NCBI RefSeq assembly: GCF_901709675.1
Contig: NC_051103.1
Location: 3,335,501-3,399,500 of the forward strand
Direction: 5' to 3'
Origin: Syngnathus acus
Lineage: Eukaryota; Chordata; Actinopteri; Syngnathiformes; Syngnathidae
Length of the DNA stretch: 64,000 nucleotides
The notes below the pieces were generated by a model. It searched no databases, had not been told where the DNA came from, and saw only the letters and a list, made by a program, of their open reading frames with translations. The position numbers were made by a program, and so were the translations under genes. Position 1 is the stretch's first letter. Each line of letters opens with the position of its first letter. Below, piece by piece: positions 11,901-24,335 of the stretch.

Positions 11901-14630
11901 AAGTGGGCTTTAGGTTGCTCTGCAGAAATGTCAGCTGACTAATGTTACCACCAGCGGATCAGAAAGCAGTCGGGCATCAGTGGCCCGTTTCCGGATGGAA
12001 TTCTGCGTGCGGATAAATAAATGCAGGAAAATCAAATGGAATGCGGTTAAGTTGATGAATAATTTGGAATTCGTGGATATAAATGAACCTTGACCTGCCG
12101 CAGGATTAGACGAAATCAGTTTCTTCTTATGCCATGTTATGGACTAGTGGGCACAAATGAAGTCAGCTGTGTTTTCACGCATCTGCGAAAATACGGAATT
12201 CAGGTCTATCATGCAAATTTAGACCGTACTGCTGAACTGCTAATGTCACATTTTGCAGTTAGATATGAAATATTTTCTTAATCAGGTTTATCGGGATTAT
12301 AACTTGACAATATTTATTTGGTATCCACTGTGGAATTTCTGTTTCTTTGTTCCCATTTGGAATCCTAGTCAACTTTTTTGTTGTTGGTTAAATTCCCAGT
12401 GACAAACGTCCTTGATTAAATCCAGATGCACGTAAACATTGGGCCCGACTTCGACCCCATTTCTCCCTGGGGTTTGGATCATCTTGAGGTTTGGCACAAG
12501 AGCTGGAAGTAAGACCTGGATTAAGGCTGAAACCTTGGAAAAGGGATACGGATGTGACTCCAGTTTACAATAAGCACTGAATAGGACAAAAATTGAGATG
12601 AGTTGAGAACAGATTATGACAGCGAGTTATGATATCACATGAAGACAAACAGTGATTTACTGGAATCGGATCTGCTAGGAAGTTGGAATCATATGGATGA
12701 AATCGAAAATAAGATATAAACATGGAAATCATACGTCCATAAACAACAGTAACAAATTGAGTATACATTTGCAATTGAATTTAAAATGAATCATCAATCC
12801 CAAATGTGTAATATTAAATTATGACTTTGTGTCCAATCCCAAAGAACAAAAAGTATAGATTGTGTATTCCCTTGCCAAAACATTGTTTTTAGCGTCAACA
12901 TTCACAAATGAGGTTACGCCAGAGTCTGTTTTGTCGCATATTTGTGCACTATACTGTTTATGTGTGTGGACTGAGACGCTACCGCCGACCATTGACACGA
13001 TCCTGGCAGAATAATGTGACGGGCGCTCCAAGAAATGCGGCTGGTGGGGCTCAGTGCTGCAATTCGATCCTCGCCTTCTAACAAAACCCTCAGCAAGAGA
13101 CACAGCTCTATTTTCTCCTACCTGATCTTTTTCTTCCTGCTGTGTATCAACCAATCGAGCTCAATCTTTTCTACTGCCAGCCTCTGTTGCCAATGGACCA
13201 GCGGACTTGGCTCAGAACTACTCCCTTCCTCCGCGGCACTTAGTGCAATGGTACACAGCCAGTCCAGTCTGATCTCTTGCAGAAATGGCCTGGAAAAAAA
13301 AAAAAAAAAACACTGCCTGAGGCTGCAGGCCGTGTTCTAATCCTCAGCAGTATGCCCAATAGTCTTGGCTTAGGCTGAGCTGCTCTCAAATACCCTCTAA
13401 TTCGACTAATGCAAGGCTTTGGCTCCTTGGCGCTCTGCACTGAGAAAATCTTCTTCAGAGTTTTGATATTTCTATTTGTTCTTTATCAGCGGCACTAGAG
13501 TGATAGTGATGTGCCGTGGAAACTGCGGTTTGTCTAGTGTGTACGTTTTGCTAATTCTACCTCTGCCTAGGTCAGCAAACGATAGACAAACATCCCTTCA
13601 ATTGTTTGACACTCATTACAGTAGGGCAACAAAGAGAGGGAACTTTTTAAACATACGGTAAGGAAGTAGTGTGGTTTTGGAGCAGCTGCTTATTGGCTCC
13701 TTGTTTCCTGGTTTAGAGTATAAGCCCAAGTGTATAATGAGAGCACTGTAAACCTTTGGTGCTGCGGTCAGAGCGGGCTGCGACGTAGCGAACGTAATTA
13801 GGACCAACGTGAATCGAGTACCACCAATGTGGAAGAGTTTAGCATCACTGGGACTGCCATGGAGAAGAAGTGGATGACCTCAATTCTCAAAGTTTTGATT
13901 CATTTTAGAAATAGTTCAAATAGGCACACTCGAAAGAATTAGATAAAAGGTTCATATATTATTTTGCCTCCAAATATTCAGCTATAATAGTTTCCTAAAC
14001 ATTAAGGGTTGTTAGGAAAACTTCTGTCGGTAGGAGTAGCAATGTGGAATTTAGGCTGGAATTACCGGCTAGGTGCTGACAAGCTCCAGGTCCGACAGAA
14101 GTGATCAGATGGTTCTGCCAAGTTATGAAAATCCCTACGGTTTTGTGCTTGCAGTCAAGTTTGTTGTGTGGTTTTTATTTGTCTTTGTTGCTGTGGATTT
14201 TCTTTGGAAGCTCCCAAAAGAGGCCACACATGCATAGATGTTTGGCCCGAGTGTGGAAAGTAAAGTTTGGGATCGGCAAGGTGGGGTCCTTTTTAATAGC
14301 GCTGTTATCTAACTTACAGATGGGTTTTGGAACCGTGTTTTACCCATGGGAGGGAATAAATGAGCATATTTTGGAGGGAATATCCTAACATGCAACATGT
14401 TGCTAGCCCAATTCGAGGTTTGTTTTTGAATTGTTGTGGTTGGGGGTTTTGGCCCACACTAGGGATTTCTTGCAGATGCTAGACTTGTGGCAGGCTTCCT
14501 TGTGACAACAAACTTGCTCAGAATGCCCTGAGCATCTGACAGTTCCTGCCTGAGAACATTCCACTCCAAAGGACTGATATGGAAGGGAAAATAAATGTGT
14601 AGTTTGCATTAGGAATGTAGCACAAAGTAC
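8910..14630. other. Intergenic, no gene seen
   Basis: AT-rich non-coding sequence with long A or T runs (for example 9829-9844, 11089-11102 and 11824-11840) and GT/CA tracts near 11399-11432 and 11518-11570. The short frames found here are not recognisable. Confidence 0.5.
11399..11570. repeat. GT-rich and CA-rich tracts facing each other
   Basis: A degenerate GTGTGTACGCATGTGCGTG tract (11399-11432) is followed about 90 bp later by CACACACTCACACA-type sequence (11518-11570). The two are roughly complementary and could pair as a hairpin in single strands. Confidence 0.7.
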
Positions 14631-14633
14631 ATA

Positions 14634-15016
14634 CCGTATTTTCCGCACTATAAGGCGCACCTAAAAACCTCCAATTTTCTCAAAAGCCGACAGTGCGCTT
14701 TATAATCCGGTGCGCCTTATATATGGACCAATATGGATTCGTGGATGAGGACTAATTTATTAAAGTAAGCTTTACGTGTTTATTTTGTGTGTTGAGTGAT
14801 ATTAACGTTTGAGCAACGTTGAGTTATTGATATATTGTTTGCACTATTTCGAGTGTTACTATATTGTGATTGCATTAACGTTTGAGCGACGTCGAGTTAT
14901 TTATTCTATGGGCCTTATAATCCGGTGCGCCTTATATACGGACAAAGTTTTAAAATGGGCCATTCATTGAAGGTGCGCCTTATAATCCGGTGCGCCTTAT
15001 AGTGCGGAAAATACGG
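14634..15016. mobile_element. TA-flanked palindromic MITE, copy 1
   Basis: A 383-bp element with long inverted ends starting CCGTATTTTCCGCACTATAA and ending in its complement, flanked on both sides by TA. Just inside the ends are several copies of GGTGCGCCTTATA / TATAAGGCGCACC in both orientations. The centre has two direct copies of a TTAACGTTTGAGC-ACGT-GAGTTATT block. The TA target site fits Tc1/mariner-like transposition. It encodes no transposase. Related copies are at 37274 and 57831. Confidence 0.85.
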
Positions 15017-18000
15017 TACTAGTCCTGGAACCTTTATGACACATTTACTTTTTGACGCATTTCCTCATCGGAAGAGCTCCCATGACCCAACTTAGCCTTC
15101 AACTTTCATTTTGGTGATAGTAAAATGTCAACATGCTTTCACCCACACAACACGAACTAAACATTGTTGAGTGGAACACTCAAAACCACTAATGGGCTTA
15201 AATGGTGAATGACATCACAGCTGTTATGCCTCTTGTCATTTTTCATTTTTAATGCATCCCGTGCAAGCAGCGGCTGCAGACATTGCAGTCTCGGGTTGCA
15301 CGTATTATTCTGTGCTTGGGTGTGCAATATATCAGATGAGTCTTGAAAGGGAAAATTTTGCTATATTGCTAAAAGGTCCAATATCATTAAAATGGAGTCA
15401 AATATCACTCCCCAGTGTTTACGTTGGATTGGTGAAATAGTCATGTGACTAAAGTATCTCTGACCAGAACAAATAGACCACACAAGTAATTATAAAGAGA
15501 AACATAGAAGTAGCAAAAAATAGATCCGAGTAAAATACTCAGTGGAAATTATATGTGCTCTAAAAGTAGGCCGCCATTTTGCTTGAATCCTGATTTGTAC
15601 GTTAAGGCTAATCGACCATGTAGCAGTTGAAGAAATTCTCCACTCTGAAAGAATTTGCGCAATGTCATGTACCCCAGACATCCAATACCAGAACCTAACC
15701 ACCACCCAGAACTATTCCACGTATGCAGGAATGAACATATTTTCACAATATTGATTGCCTCCAATTACATGACTTTGAGTCAACCACCAATCACTTTTGA
15801 GTCTAATGGACTTTCCATTGGCATTGATTCCCTGGAACTGGTGCAAATATAAAACAAATATGTGGACCCCCCCCTTTTTACGGAACACAGCGATCATTTG
15901 AAGCAATTTTACAAGATTTAAAATTATGTGAGGTTTGACAATAGAGTAAAACAATAGGCAAGGGAAAGCAAGAATGCAGTTCCAGTTGTAGCACCTAATA
16001 TCAGCTTCTCTCTCGTGCCAGGTAGTAGTTAAGTGATATTACCCAAAGCGTAAACACGTAGGTATGTGGCTTTTACAGAATGAAACCATAAACACTTAGC
16101 ACAAGATCCAGGGAGAATCATTTCTAAGAAATGGAGATTTTAATACAGGACCACCAATTATAATAATACATTTGGTTTGCTTATATTGACATATTGAAAA
16201 AAAAATGCATGGCTCAGCTATGTACGATATCGAATCCACTGTGGCATAACATTTTTAAAAACAAACTAAGGAGTTAAAGAACACTCCTCAGAAGTTAGGT
16301 AACATGTCTGCAGTTTTTATTCCAAAGCATTTACTGTAATACACTGGCAACATTTTCACTCCCCCCCAATCCAAAATCTTTCTCGAGCCATATTTATTTT
16401 TGATTAGTATCACCTCTTAAACCTATAATAAACTTCAAATGTATAATTTGAATTGGCCACTTATTTTCAATGCTACGATGCGAATAATGTGTTTTGAATT
16501 AGTTGCGTTGTCCAAAAATGTGACATTATTGTAGCGTCCGTCCAATCGGCTTCATCCTGACATCATATCCTGTCATTTTCAGAACTCGGGGTTACCATGG
16601 CAACACTACCAGAGTTCATTCTTTGTTGTAATTTGACAAGTATTCATATTGTTGTGCTTTTTTTTATGCTAAACAAGTAATTTAGTGAGTGAGGTGATGC
16701 GGCCTCGTCTTGAGTTTTTTTTTTTTTTTTAAGTTCATATACGTATGAGTCATGACAGTACTCCGGGGAGTAAGCGAGCATGCTCAAAGAAACACAGACA
16801 CCCTTTCCGGCCCTCATCTATAGTTTGCTCCTTTGCTTGAGCGATATTCCAGCCAAGGTGCTTCTCCCTGAACTCCCACATCATCATCAAAGTGGAATGA
16901 GTAGTGTAAGGAGTGGCAGGAAGAAGAAGAAAAAAAATTATACTAATCACATCCCCGTGGGGTTTCAGCAGCGGAGGAAAGGGCGAAGTAAACAATTTTC
17001 TTTATCGTGTTTTTTTTGGTAGTTTTTTTTAAGATTCTCATGCTTTGTTGTTTTTTTTGCTGAGAAATAGCGAGGTGATTAATGCAGATCCCCTCCCCCT
17101 ATTATTTACCCCCCTTTCTTCTGTTTTGGAAAAATTCCACCCTCTCCGCTAATTAATTCACAGCAGAATTAATGAGTGTGAGAAGAGATTGCAGAGGAGA
17201 GTGGAATTGGGGTGAGTCATCTTGGGATGAATATGTGCACAATATTTAGACAGGAGAGTATTTCAACGCTAACTTTGAGGGGCTGACTAGAATTAAAAGT
17301 CTAAATTAAGTTTGCCTTCAGGCGAGTGGCACATTGAGTACAGAATGCTGAAGGGGCAAGAAGGATGAGGATAAGGAATCAAGATATCCTGATATGCGAC
17401 TTAAAGGTCTGACTAATGGAAGGTGACGTATAAACAAATGGATGATGAGAGAAAGATGAGAGGTTCGGAGGAATAAGTGGCGTGGATCGTCTTTCCTCAT
17501 CGGGCGGCATCGGCGTCCAAATGTACTTGCACCGACATGAGGACAAAAGTCTTCCTCAAGAATAATTCCCGTCTAAACTCAATCAAGCACTTTTTCCATT
17601 TGATTCCGGGTTGAATAAATTGGTGGAAAGGCGTAACGAATCTTTGGATTGGCACTGCTTGCTTCTCGGCTAATTGTATTAAGGAACTGCAATGTGCTTA
17701 TTCGTTCTCAAGTATCATCACTTGGACACTCTTTTGCTGTCCTCCTCCGTTCATTCTGTCCTCATTCCCCCTTGGCCACAATCTCACCTCAAGGTTTTCC
17801 TCCCACTCACCCATCCACATACGTACTTTTTTCCGCCCACCTACACTCTGTTTCACCTGCTTTCCACAACCGGGATCATTATTCAAGCTCCCCTCGCAGA
17901 ATTATCCAAAGCAAATAGTGTGTTTTCTAAAAAATTCTACAGCCTGCTATTATCAAGAGGAAATGTAGCTTCCTTTCCTCTTTTAGTTTAAAAACCCTGG

Positions 18001-21000
18001 AAAAGGAATAAAAGTCGGGACATGGTTTGTTTCATTCAACCCGTAATAATTCAGCAAACCTATTCTGCTTGTTTCTCCACAACGTGAAGCCAATTCTAAT
18101 GGACCTACAACATGTTCTCTACTAGCCGTGCACGTCTGGTAATGTCTAAAACCTAATTTAATTGTATTCCAATCGAGAGAGGTTTGCTAGAACGATTAAA
18201 TCAAGATGGTCTCTGCTTGCTGATGTTCCTTTACTGTTTTTGGACCTCTCGGCTATATTTCCAGTTTCGGTGTAATCCCGGCCGTGTTTCCCACCTCTGC
18301 ATTGTGTCCGGCGTGTAAACACGCCGATAATCGGTATCAGTGTGTTTGTGTGGCTTTAAGATAGCGTGGGTGAAAAAAGCGATAAGGCTAAGTGAATGAT
18401 TCCCTTCTCTAAACAGAGCTGTGCAGAGGGCAAGGCGGCTGCCATGGGAAGTGATTTGCCTTTTTTTTTTTTTATAGGCACGTACAACTTTTGACCAGAA
18501 TTTGCTGCGAAGTCAGGATGTAAATTTCGTTTTACGTTCCGCTACAATTTTAGGCCAGATTATGGTCATTTCTGGGAAAACGCGTGGAGAGTCCTGAAAA
18601 GGAACTTTCCAAATAAGTCCACACATATCAAAATTGGGAGTGCCGCATAAACAATGTTCGAAATGTGGAAAAAGTCATGAGCTCAATCCTGACTAACCCT
18701 AACCTTAACCCCGCCTCCTCACATCACACACCACGATTTGGCCTTTGAGGTCAGCGGCCTTTTTTTGTTTTACTATCCAGTCTGTGCAACTGCTTCCCAT
18801 ATTGAAATGCGTAAACATTTAAGACGACGACACACACCCCTTCTCTCGCAAACACACCTCGAAGCCAGACTGTTGGATAAGCCTCATTTAGCTGCATCTG
18901 CGCAACACACTTCAACAGTCACACAACATTTACAAGCCCCCTGTTACACTAAACAGACACACACATGGAATATGACTATGCACTTACGGATCAACGCAAA
19001 GCCCACATGCCCCTGCTACCAGCGTCATACATCACCTCCACGTCTATGTTATGTGGACCCGGTCTGGCGGTCTAATCCTTGAGCCATGTGGACCCGTTTG
19101 GGCCACTGCGTGCCACACCTTCCCTTTCTTTGGGTGGAGCACCCGGCTGCCGTCGACACTTTCTCATTCTGTCCGTGGCTACTGACAGCTGTGGAATTCT
19201 GACGAATGACCCTTTTTTTTTTCAACATATCTTTTTGTAAATAAAGAAAAGATGAGAAAATAGTGGAAAAGTTAAATTTTTGATGACACGTGTACAGTGC
19301 GGATAGTTTCTTAAGAGTATGCTAAAGAAAAAAAAAATCCCTTTAGGTCATAGATAATAGGTTATCTAGCGCAACGATTTAGCTCAACGATTTCGAAAAA
19401 AAAAAAGTATTGATCACTGCCTAACTGGCCTGACAAATATTGACCCATTGTGACTTCCCAACTGATACATGATTTGAGATTTGTTTGCTTCACCTGTAGG
19501 AATGCAAAAGCGTGTTTGCAAAAGTAGATTGCAAATAAAACACGAGTTTTTTTAAACATCGGAAAGACCTCGACTCGCGTAGTTTCACACCTCGAGCGTA
19601 CCAATGTTCGGATCGTTAGGCCGGTCCATCCAAAACATTTTTTAATAAAGTATGTTTTTGTTTTTTTTCTCCCAAAAACCTAATCCCCCACTGGTGAGTC
19701 TGACGACATCTCCGGTGGGTAGCACATGTGCGGGATTATTAGACTCTTCCAAGAAAGGAGATAGTATTTCTTTCACTAATTTTCCAACTTTTTTACCATC
19801 TCAGATTTTTCTATGCAATCTGTTCCAGCTCATAGTCAGAAATACGGGGTCTTGTTACCCAGCGATGAGGCCCTGCGGGAAGAAACAAACATCCTAGTCC
19901 AAACTTTCAGAGGAAGACTTGCTCACAATCCACTCATTTAAATCCATATACGAACATTTTACCTTCTTACCGCTGAGACTGTCAAAAAAAAAAGGCTGCA
20001 TAGTTACAAAGTCTAGTAAATAATCACAGATATGCTATTGCATGACGTTTCTTCTGATGACATCACTGAAACTGGTTCAGTCAACCATCTCACTGCTCTA
20101 ATAGTTTCTGGTGATGAGGATGTGCTCAGCAATGGAGGCGACAGGGGACATGTGAGTCACCGCATATTCATGATATCAGAATTCGGGAAGAAAACCATAC
20201 GCTTGATCTGTCGCGAGTGCCAAGAATGAGAAAAGCATTTTCGCTCATCCTCCATTGTTTTTATGTACGCTGTAGGTTTTATTAATACTCCTTGATGCGA
20301 TTATAAAAATGTCTCTACCGTTCCCCATAATTGATTTTCATTGGCTGTTGTAATTCTTCATTTTCTTTAATCACAGCAAACCTTTAGGATGTGTAATCTG
20401 TTCCCTCGCATGGCGTCATTTTTTATTTTGGCTGGCTGATGTGTGGATCCTTGTCCACACTTAAGTGACAAATTGAAAATAATCCACAAGTGGAAGGTAA
20501 ATGGAAATAAAACGCTGTTGCTCGTGCAGCGTGACCAAACGGACCGTTAATGTGTTTATTCCTTTTTTGCTTCTCTGTAACTCTCAAGTATCACCCTGAG
20601 ATTCGCTCATGCTGCACATACCTGATTACTTGGCATGACAACACAATCTACGTTGCGGAATCTAAAAACGAGATTTGTTTGCTTTTCCAGTAGTTTCCAA
20701 TCCATAAGCACCGTTTACAGCGGAAAAAAACACTTGAAGCATCAAGCCAATACCACAAACTACTCTAATAGTAATGATAGAGTATCAGATATTACGGCAA
20801 ACAGAAATAAATGATTTGGTTCTCTGCAAATGCAAATGTTAAGATAATACTTCAATCAATACGCGTGCGCTAACATCCACGAGTGGCCATCGACAACCTT
20901 TTTAAAAAAATCGCCAAAAGAAAATATTAGCCTCCACTTTGCAGCATGGAGAAATAATCATCGGAAAAAAAAACGAGGAGGAGGATAGACTGGCAGAGGA

Positions 21001-21060
21001 CGAGAGAAGTAATAAAACAGAAATTCAGTATTTGATAAAGCAACACAGCATGGGGCGGTT
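15017..21060. other. Intergenic, no gene seen
   Basis: Non-coding, AT-rich, with many homopolymer runs. Around 17140-17210 is an A/T homeobox-like stretch (CTAATTAATTC, GAATTAATGAG) that could be part of a regulatory element, but nothing proves it. Confidence 0.5.
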
Positions 21061-21068
21061 CTGTTAGC

Positions 21069-21132
21069 TATTAGCTTACTTTGTTATTAGCTTACTTTGC
21101 TATTTGCATACTTTGCTATTACCTTACAATCT
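21069..21132 (+). repeat. 16-bp minisatellite, four units
   Basis: Units of the form TATTAGCTTACTTTGY repeat at 21069, 21085, 21101 and 21117. The first two are nearly identical and the last is decayed. Confidence 0.85.
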
Positions 21133-22208
21133 CATGGCAATAAAAGCCAATTATCTCAGCTACTGCATGCAGCTGGAGGGCAATGGCGATAAAAATATAC
21201 AAGGAGGGGAAACAACAGATAAAGTTGAGAGCAAAAGACAAATGTGTAGAAAGGACAGGAAACGCAAGTGGAGTCAAGGACAGACGGACTGGAGGAGGGG
21301 AGGAAGCACTCGGCCCTTAGTCGGGAGCAAGGTGTTGTGTAACCTTGGCAGCAAGTTATCTAGGAATCAGCTGTTTTGCTTTCAAGCAAAAAAATTCGAC
21401 ACAGTTATTGTGTTGTTGAATTTTTGGTTTTGCTATGCAGCCTTTGTTGAGATTTGGGATTACGTCGTCATTGTCATGAGAAACTTCGTGCCATTCCCAG
21501 CGAAGGCTTGCGAGGTTGACGAAAGAGTGGCGAAACCCTGCGGGACTCCGGGTTAACCACTAACAAGCGGAGAGGCCGTGCGATGCCAACCGTGCTGTGC
21601 TCTAAATGGCCACTTCAACCAGCACAATGACAGATTTCTGGTGCCAGAAAAGAGGCCAGCTCATGCGGAATTACCGCCGATATTCACACAAGCGACAGGA
21701 AACGTAATAGAGTTGTAAAACGGAAAACACAAGAGGGGAGGGGGGGAGCACTTTCATGTTCTTTTATGTAATCTTTGTCTCTACCACAAAAGCGGAGAGG
21801 CAAAGAGATAATCGCTTAAGATTTCCAGGAACACCCCAAAGTCTCGTAAAAAAATAACATGTTATTTGATTAAAAGCAAGTATTAGTGTTTTGGGCTTAA
21901 TTCAAAACGCTTAAAATGAAGTGAGGATGAAAATTGTATAATGTAGACTTCAGGCTATGGAAATAAAGTTTGATAAAATGGCTGTCAACTTTGTTTTCAG
22001 CCAAATTCAGTTGATACTAAATGGCAAGCTGTGTGGGTGAATTTGAGCCAGCGTAACAATAAAAATGATTGTTGTGTTTATTTGGACAAGCCGTCCAAAT
22101 CTGACACTCCCCCTACGGCGCAAACGCCCGGCTTTGTCAGCCCAATAATGGCACCTAATTTGCTTGAAGTCAAAAGGGCTCAGCGTTGAAGCAAAACAAG
22201 GTTGAACC

Positions 22209-23524
22209 AAAAAAAAAAAAAAAAGTGCTCTTGCCAGCCACCTTATTTTCCTACGTAAGCATCCTGTCAAATATTTCAGGCTTTTCCGTCCATTAACCCG
22301 AGGACTTGCGGTGATTTCTCAGAGACAGAGTGACATTCAGGAACTGCAGGGAAATGTCTCAGCTGCTTTGACAGTTTTTTTTTTTTATGTCTACGAAATA
22401 GACGGTGATTTGCTGCAGGTAGGAGTGATGACAAAGAGCCTCATGCATATCCGATTCCAATTCGATTCCTCCTCAAATCCGATTTTCAATCCAACTTTTC
22501 TAATCAGCTCATTGGCTCCTCTCCCTTTGTGTGTGTCGTCTTTCCACATGTCCATGTCAGCTGTGAGGACGTGGCAAGGCAGCAAGTGGAGCGGGACTTT
22601 CCCAGAAACATTAGCCTCTCTGAGGACAAGGTGAGCTTGGTCGCCTGTCTGTCTGTCTGGCCGTCCGTCTGTTTCAACCTCATTGTCTGTCCTCGGCTGT
22701 TTGTATTCGAACGTCTCGTGCGCCTCCGCACTACAAAAGTCATTTTCATCATCAAGATACATGAGAGGCCTCTCTCGAGTGCCATGAAAGAAGGCAATTA
22801 GCATGAGGATGAAGATGATTGCCTCCGGACAGAAATGTTCCGTTTGTTTTCCCTTCTCTTCCCACAAGTCAAACAATGGCCCTAAGTCATTGCCAAAGTA
22901 CAAGCCAACTCTGCCAGTCACAAACATGCCAACCGAGACGATTTCCAATTTTTGCGTGAATTTTTCCTTTCGATACCTGAGAGAATGTACCAAAAAAAAA
23001 AAAAAAAATGAAAGCTCCATCCTTTCCAGAATTTCTTCCATTGGAACTAAATAAAATCTAGACGTGCCCAAGTGATATTTATGCCCGGAGATTTCTCACT
23101 TTCCAAAATCCAATGAGTCACCGCAACCTGTCATGACCCATCTAAACCAAGGCTTGACATTTTGTTTTTTTAATGTTCACTTAAGAATAACCAATCATCT
23201 CAACCATTATAAAGAAATCATCTCGTCATTGCAATTCTCCGTCGACTTGTTTGAAATTCTTCTTGAGTTGTCTGGTTGGATGTTTGGAAACTCTCCGGTT
23301 TCTTCATCCGTCTTGCTTTTTTTTTTTTTTTTTTTTGTCAACCCTGTTCCACCAATATGCCCGCAAATTACTCCGTCACTCTCAAGTCTCATATTGCAGA
23401 ACCGAGTCATATTTTTGATGAGCATAAATATTTTGACGACAAAACGCTTTGTGTTATGATTAGTGACATCCATCCATCAATCAATCTGTAATTTTCCTTT
23501 GGGCGTTTTTTTTTTTTTTTTTTT
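22209..23524. repeat. Cluster of long A/T homopolymers
   Basis: A16 at 22209-22224, A17 at 22992-23008, T20 at 23317-23336 and T19 at 23506-23524 lie within 1.3 kb. Some may be old retroposon tails, but no element body is recognised next to them. Confidence 0.7.
22561..22630 (+). other. Exon-like island of unknown nature
   Basis: A 70-nt stretch preceded by a pyrimidine-rich run ending ATGTCAG and followed by a good donor AAG/GTGAGC. One frame is open throughout and reads CEDVARQQVERDFPRNISLS then EDK. I do not recognise the peptide and see no partner exon nearby. It may be chance, a lone conserved non-coding block or an unknown transcript. Confidence 0.2.
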
Positions 23525-24171
23525 AAATCCTGCAATGCAAACTAATGCTGTTATTATCTTTCACCTCAAAAACACAAAACTCACACTAGATCTCCCAAAT
23601 TTTTTCTCACTCTCTCTATGCCAGGAACAATCTTTAACTTTGACAGGCCACAGGCAAAGAACCAAGTATTGCACCACTGGGTGGCAGTATTTCCCTTTCC
23701 ATTATTTATTTTATATTTAATACAGAGCAGTGAGTCCTTTAGTCCTTTAGTTTTCTACTAGGATTTTTTTTCGCCCCAGCAACAATCAAACAAAAGTTTA
23801 CTGTACCTTTAAATTAGCATTGGCAACAACATTTCAGCACAACATCTAATGAGATGATCCACAAAGTACGTCAGTGCCAATACACACACCCATAAACCCA
23901 CACTGACGAAAAAGGTACACTCTGCTCCTGAGGCCACCTCACTAATAGACTTATTTTCTTCACCTTGGAAAATACGAGAGGAAGCCAAACTTCTCTCGCC
24001 TCCCCTTTGCACCACACCCATTTGCCCGCTCAATAAATTTGATGTTTATGGGAGAAGATAGTCAATTCTGTCAGGTTGGGGTTGGGGAGATTTATATTCA
24101 GGGTGTTTTCGGCTTAAAACTGTAAACTTCTAATAATTCCTAACCACAATGAGCAGCTCTTTATAAGGTTA

Positions 24172-24335
24172 CTTTTTTTTTCTTAACCTTCCAGATGACA
24201 CGATATATCCTCTGCTTTTCCTTACTTACCTTTTTTCCCCCCAAAAACTTTCATCCTCTGGTATTTTCCTATATTCCCCTCTTCTCCCCGTAATCTATTT
24301 TCCTGTCTTCTCTTCTTCTTTCCCCTCTCCCGTGG
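24172..24335 (+). repeat. Pyrimidine-rich tract
   Basis: About 160 bp in which the plus strand is mostly C and T (TTTTCCCCCC, TTCTCTTCTTCTTTCCCCTC), low complexity. Confidence 0.7.

Noticed and set aside
21104-21556. 150-codon plus-strand frame
   Set aside because: Begins in the 16-bp minisatellite and has no recognisable domain; composition matches the surrounding non-coding DNA.
22391-23071. 226-codon minus-strand frame
   Set aside because: The first codon is TTG, it reads through an A17 homopolymer as a phenylalanine run, and no domain is recognisable.
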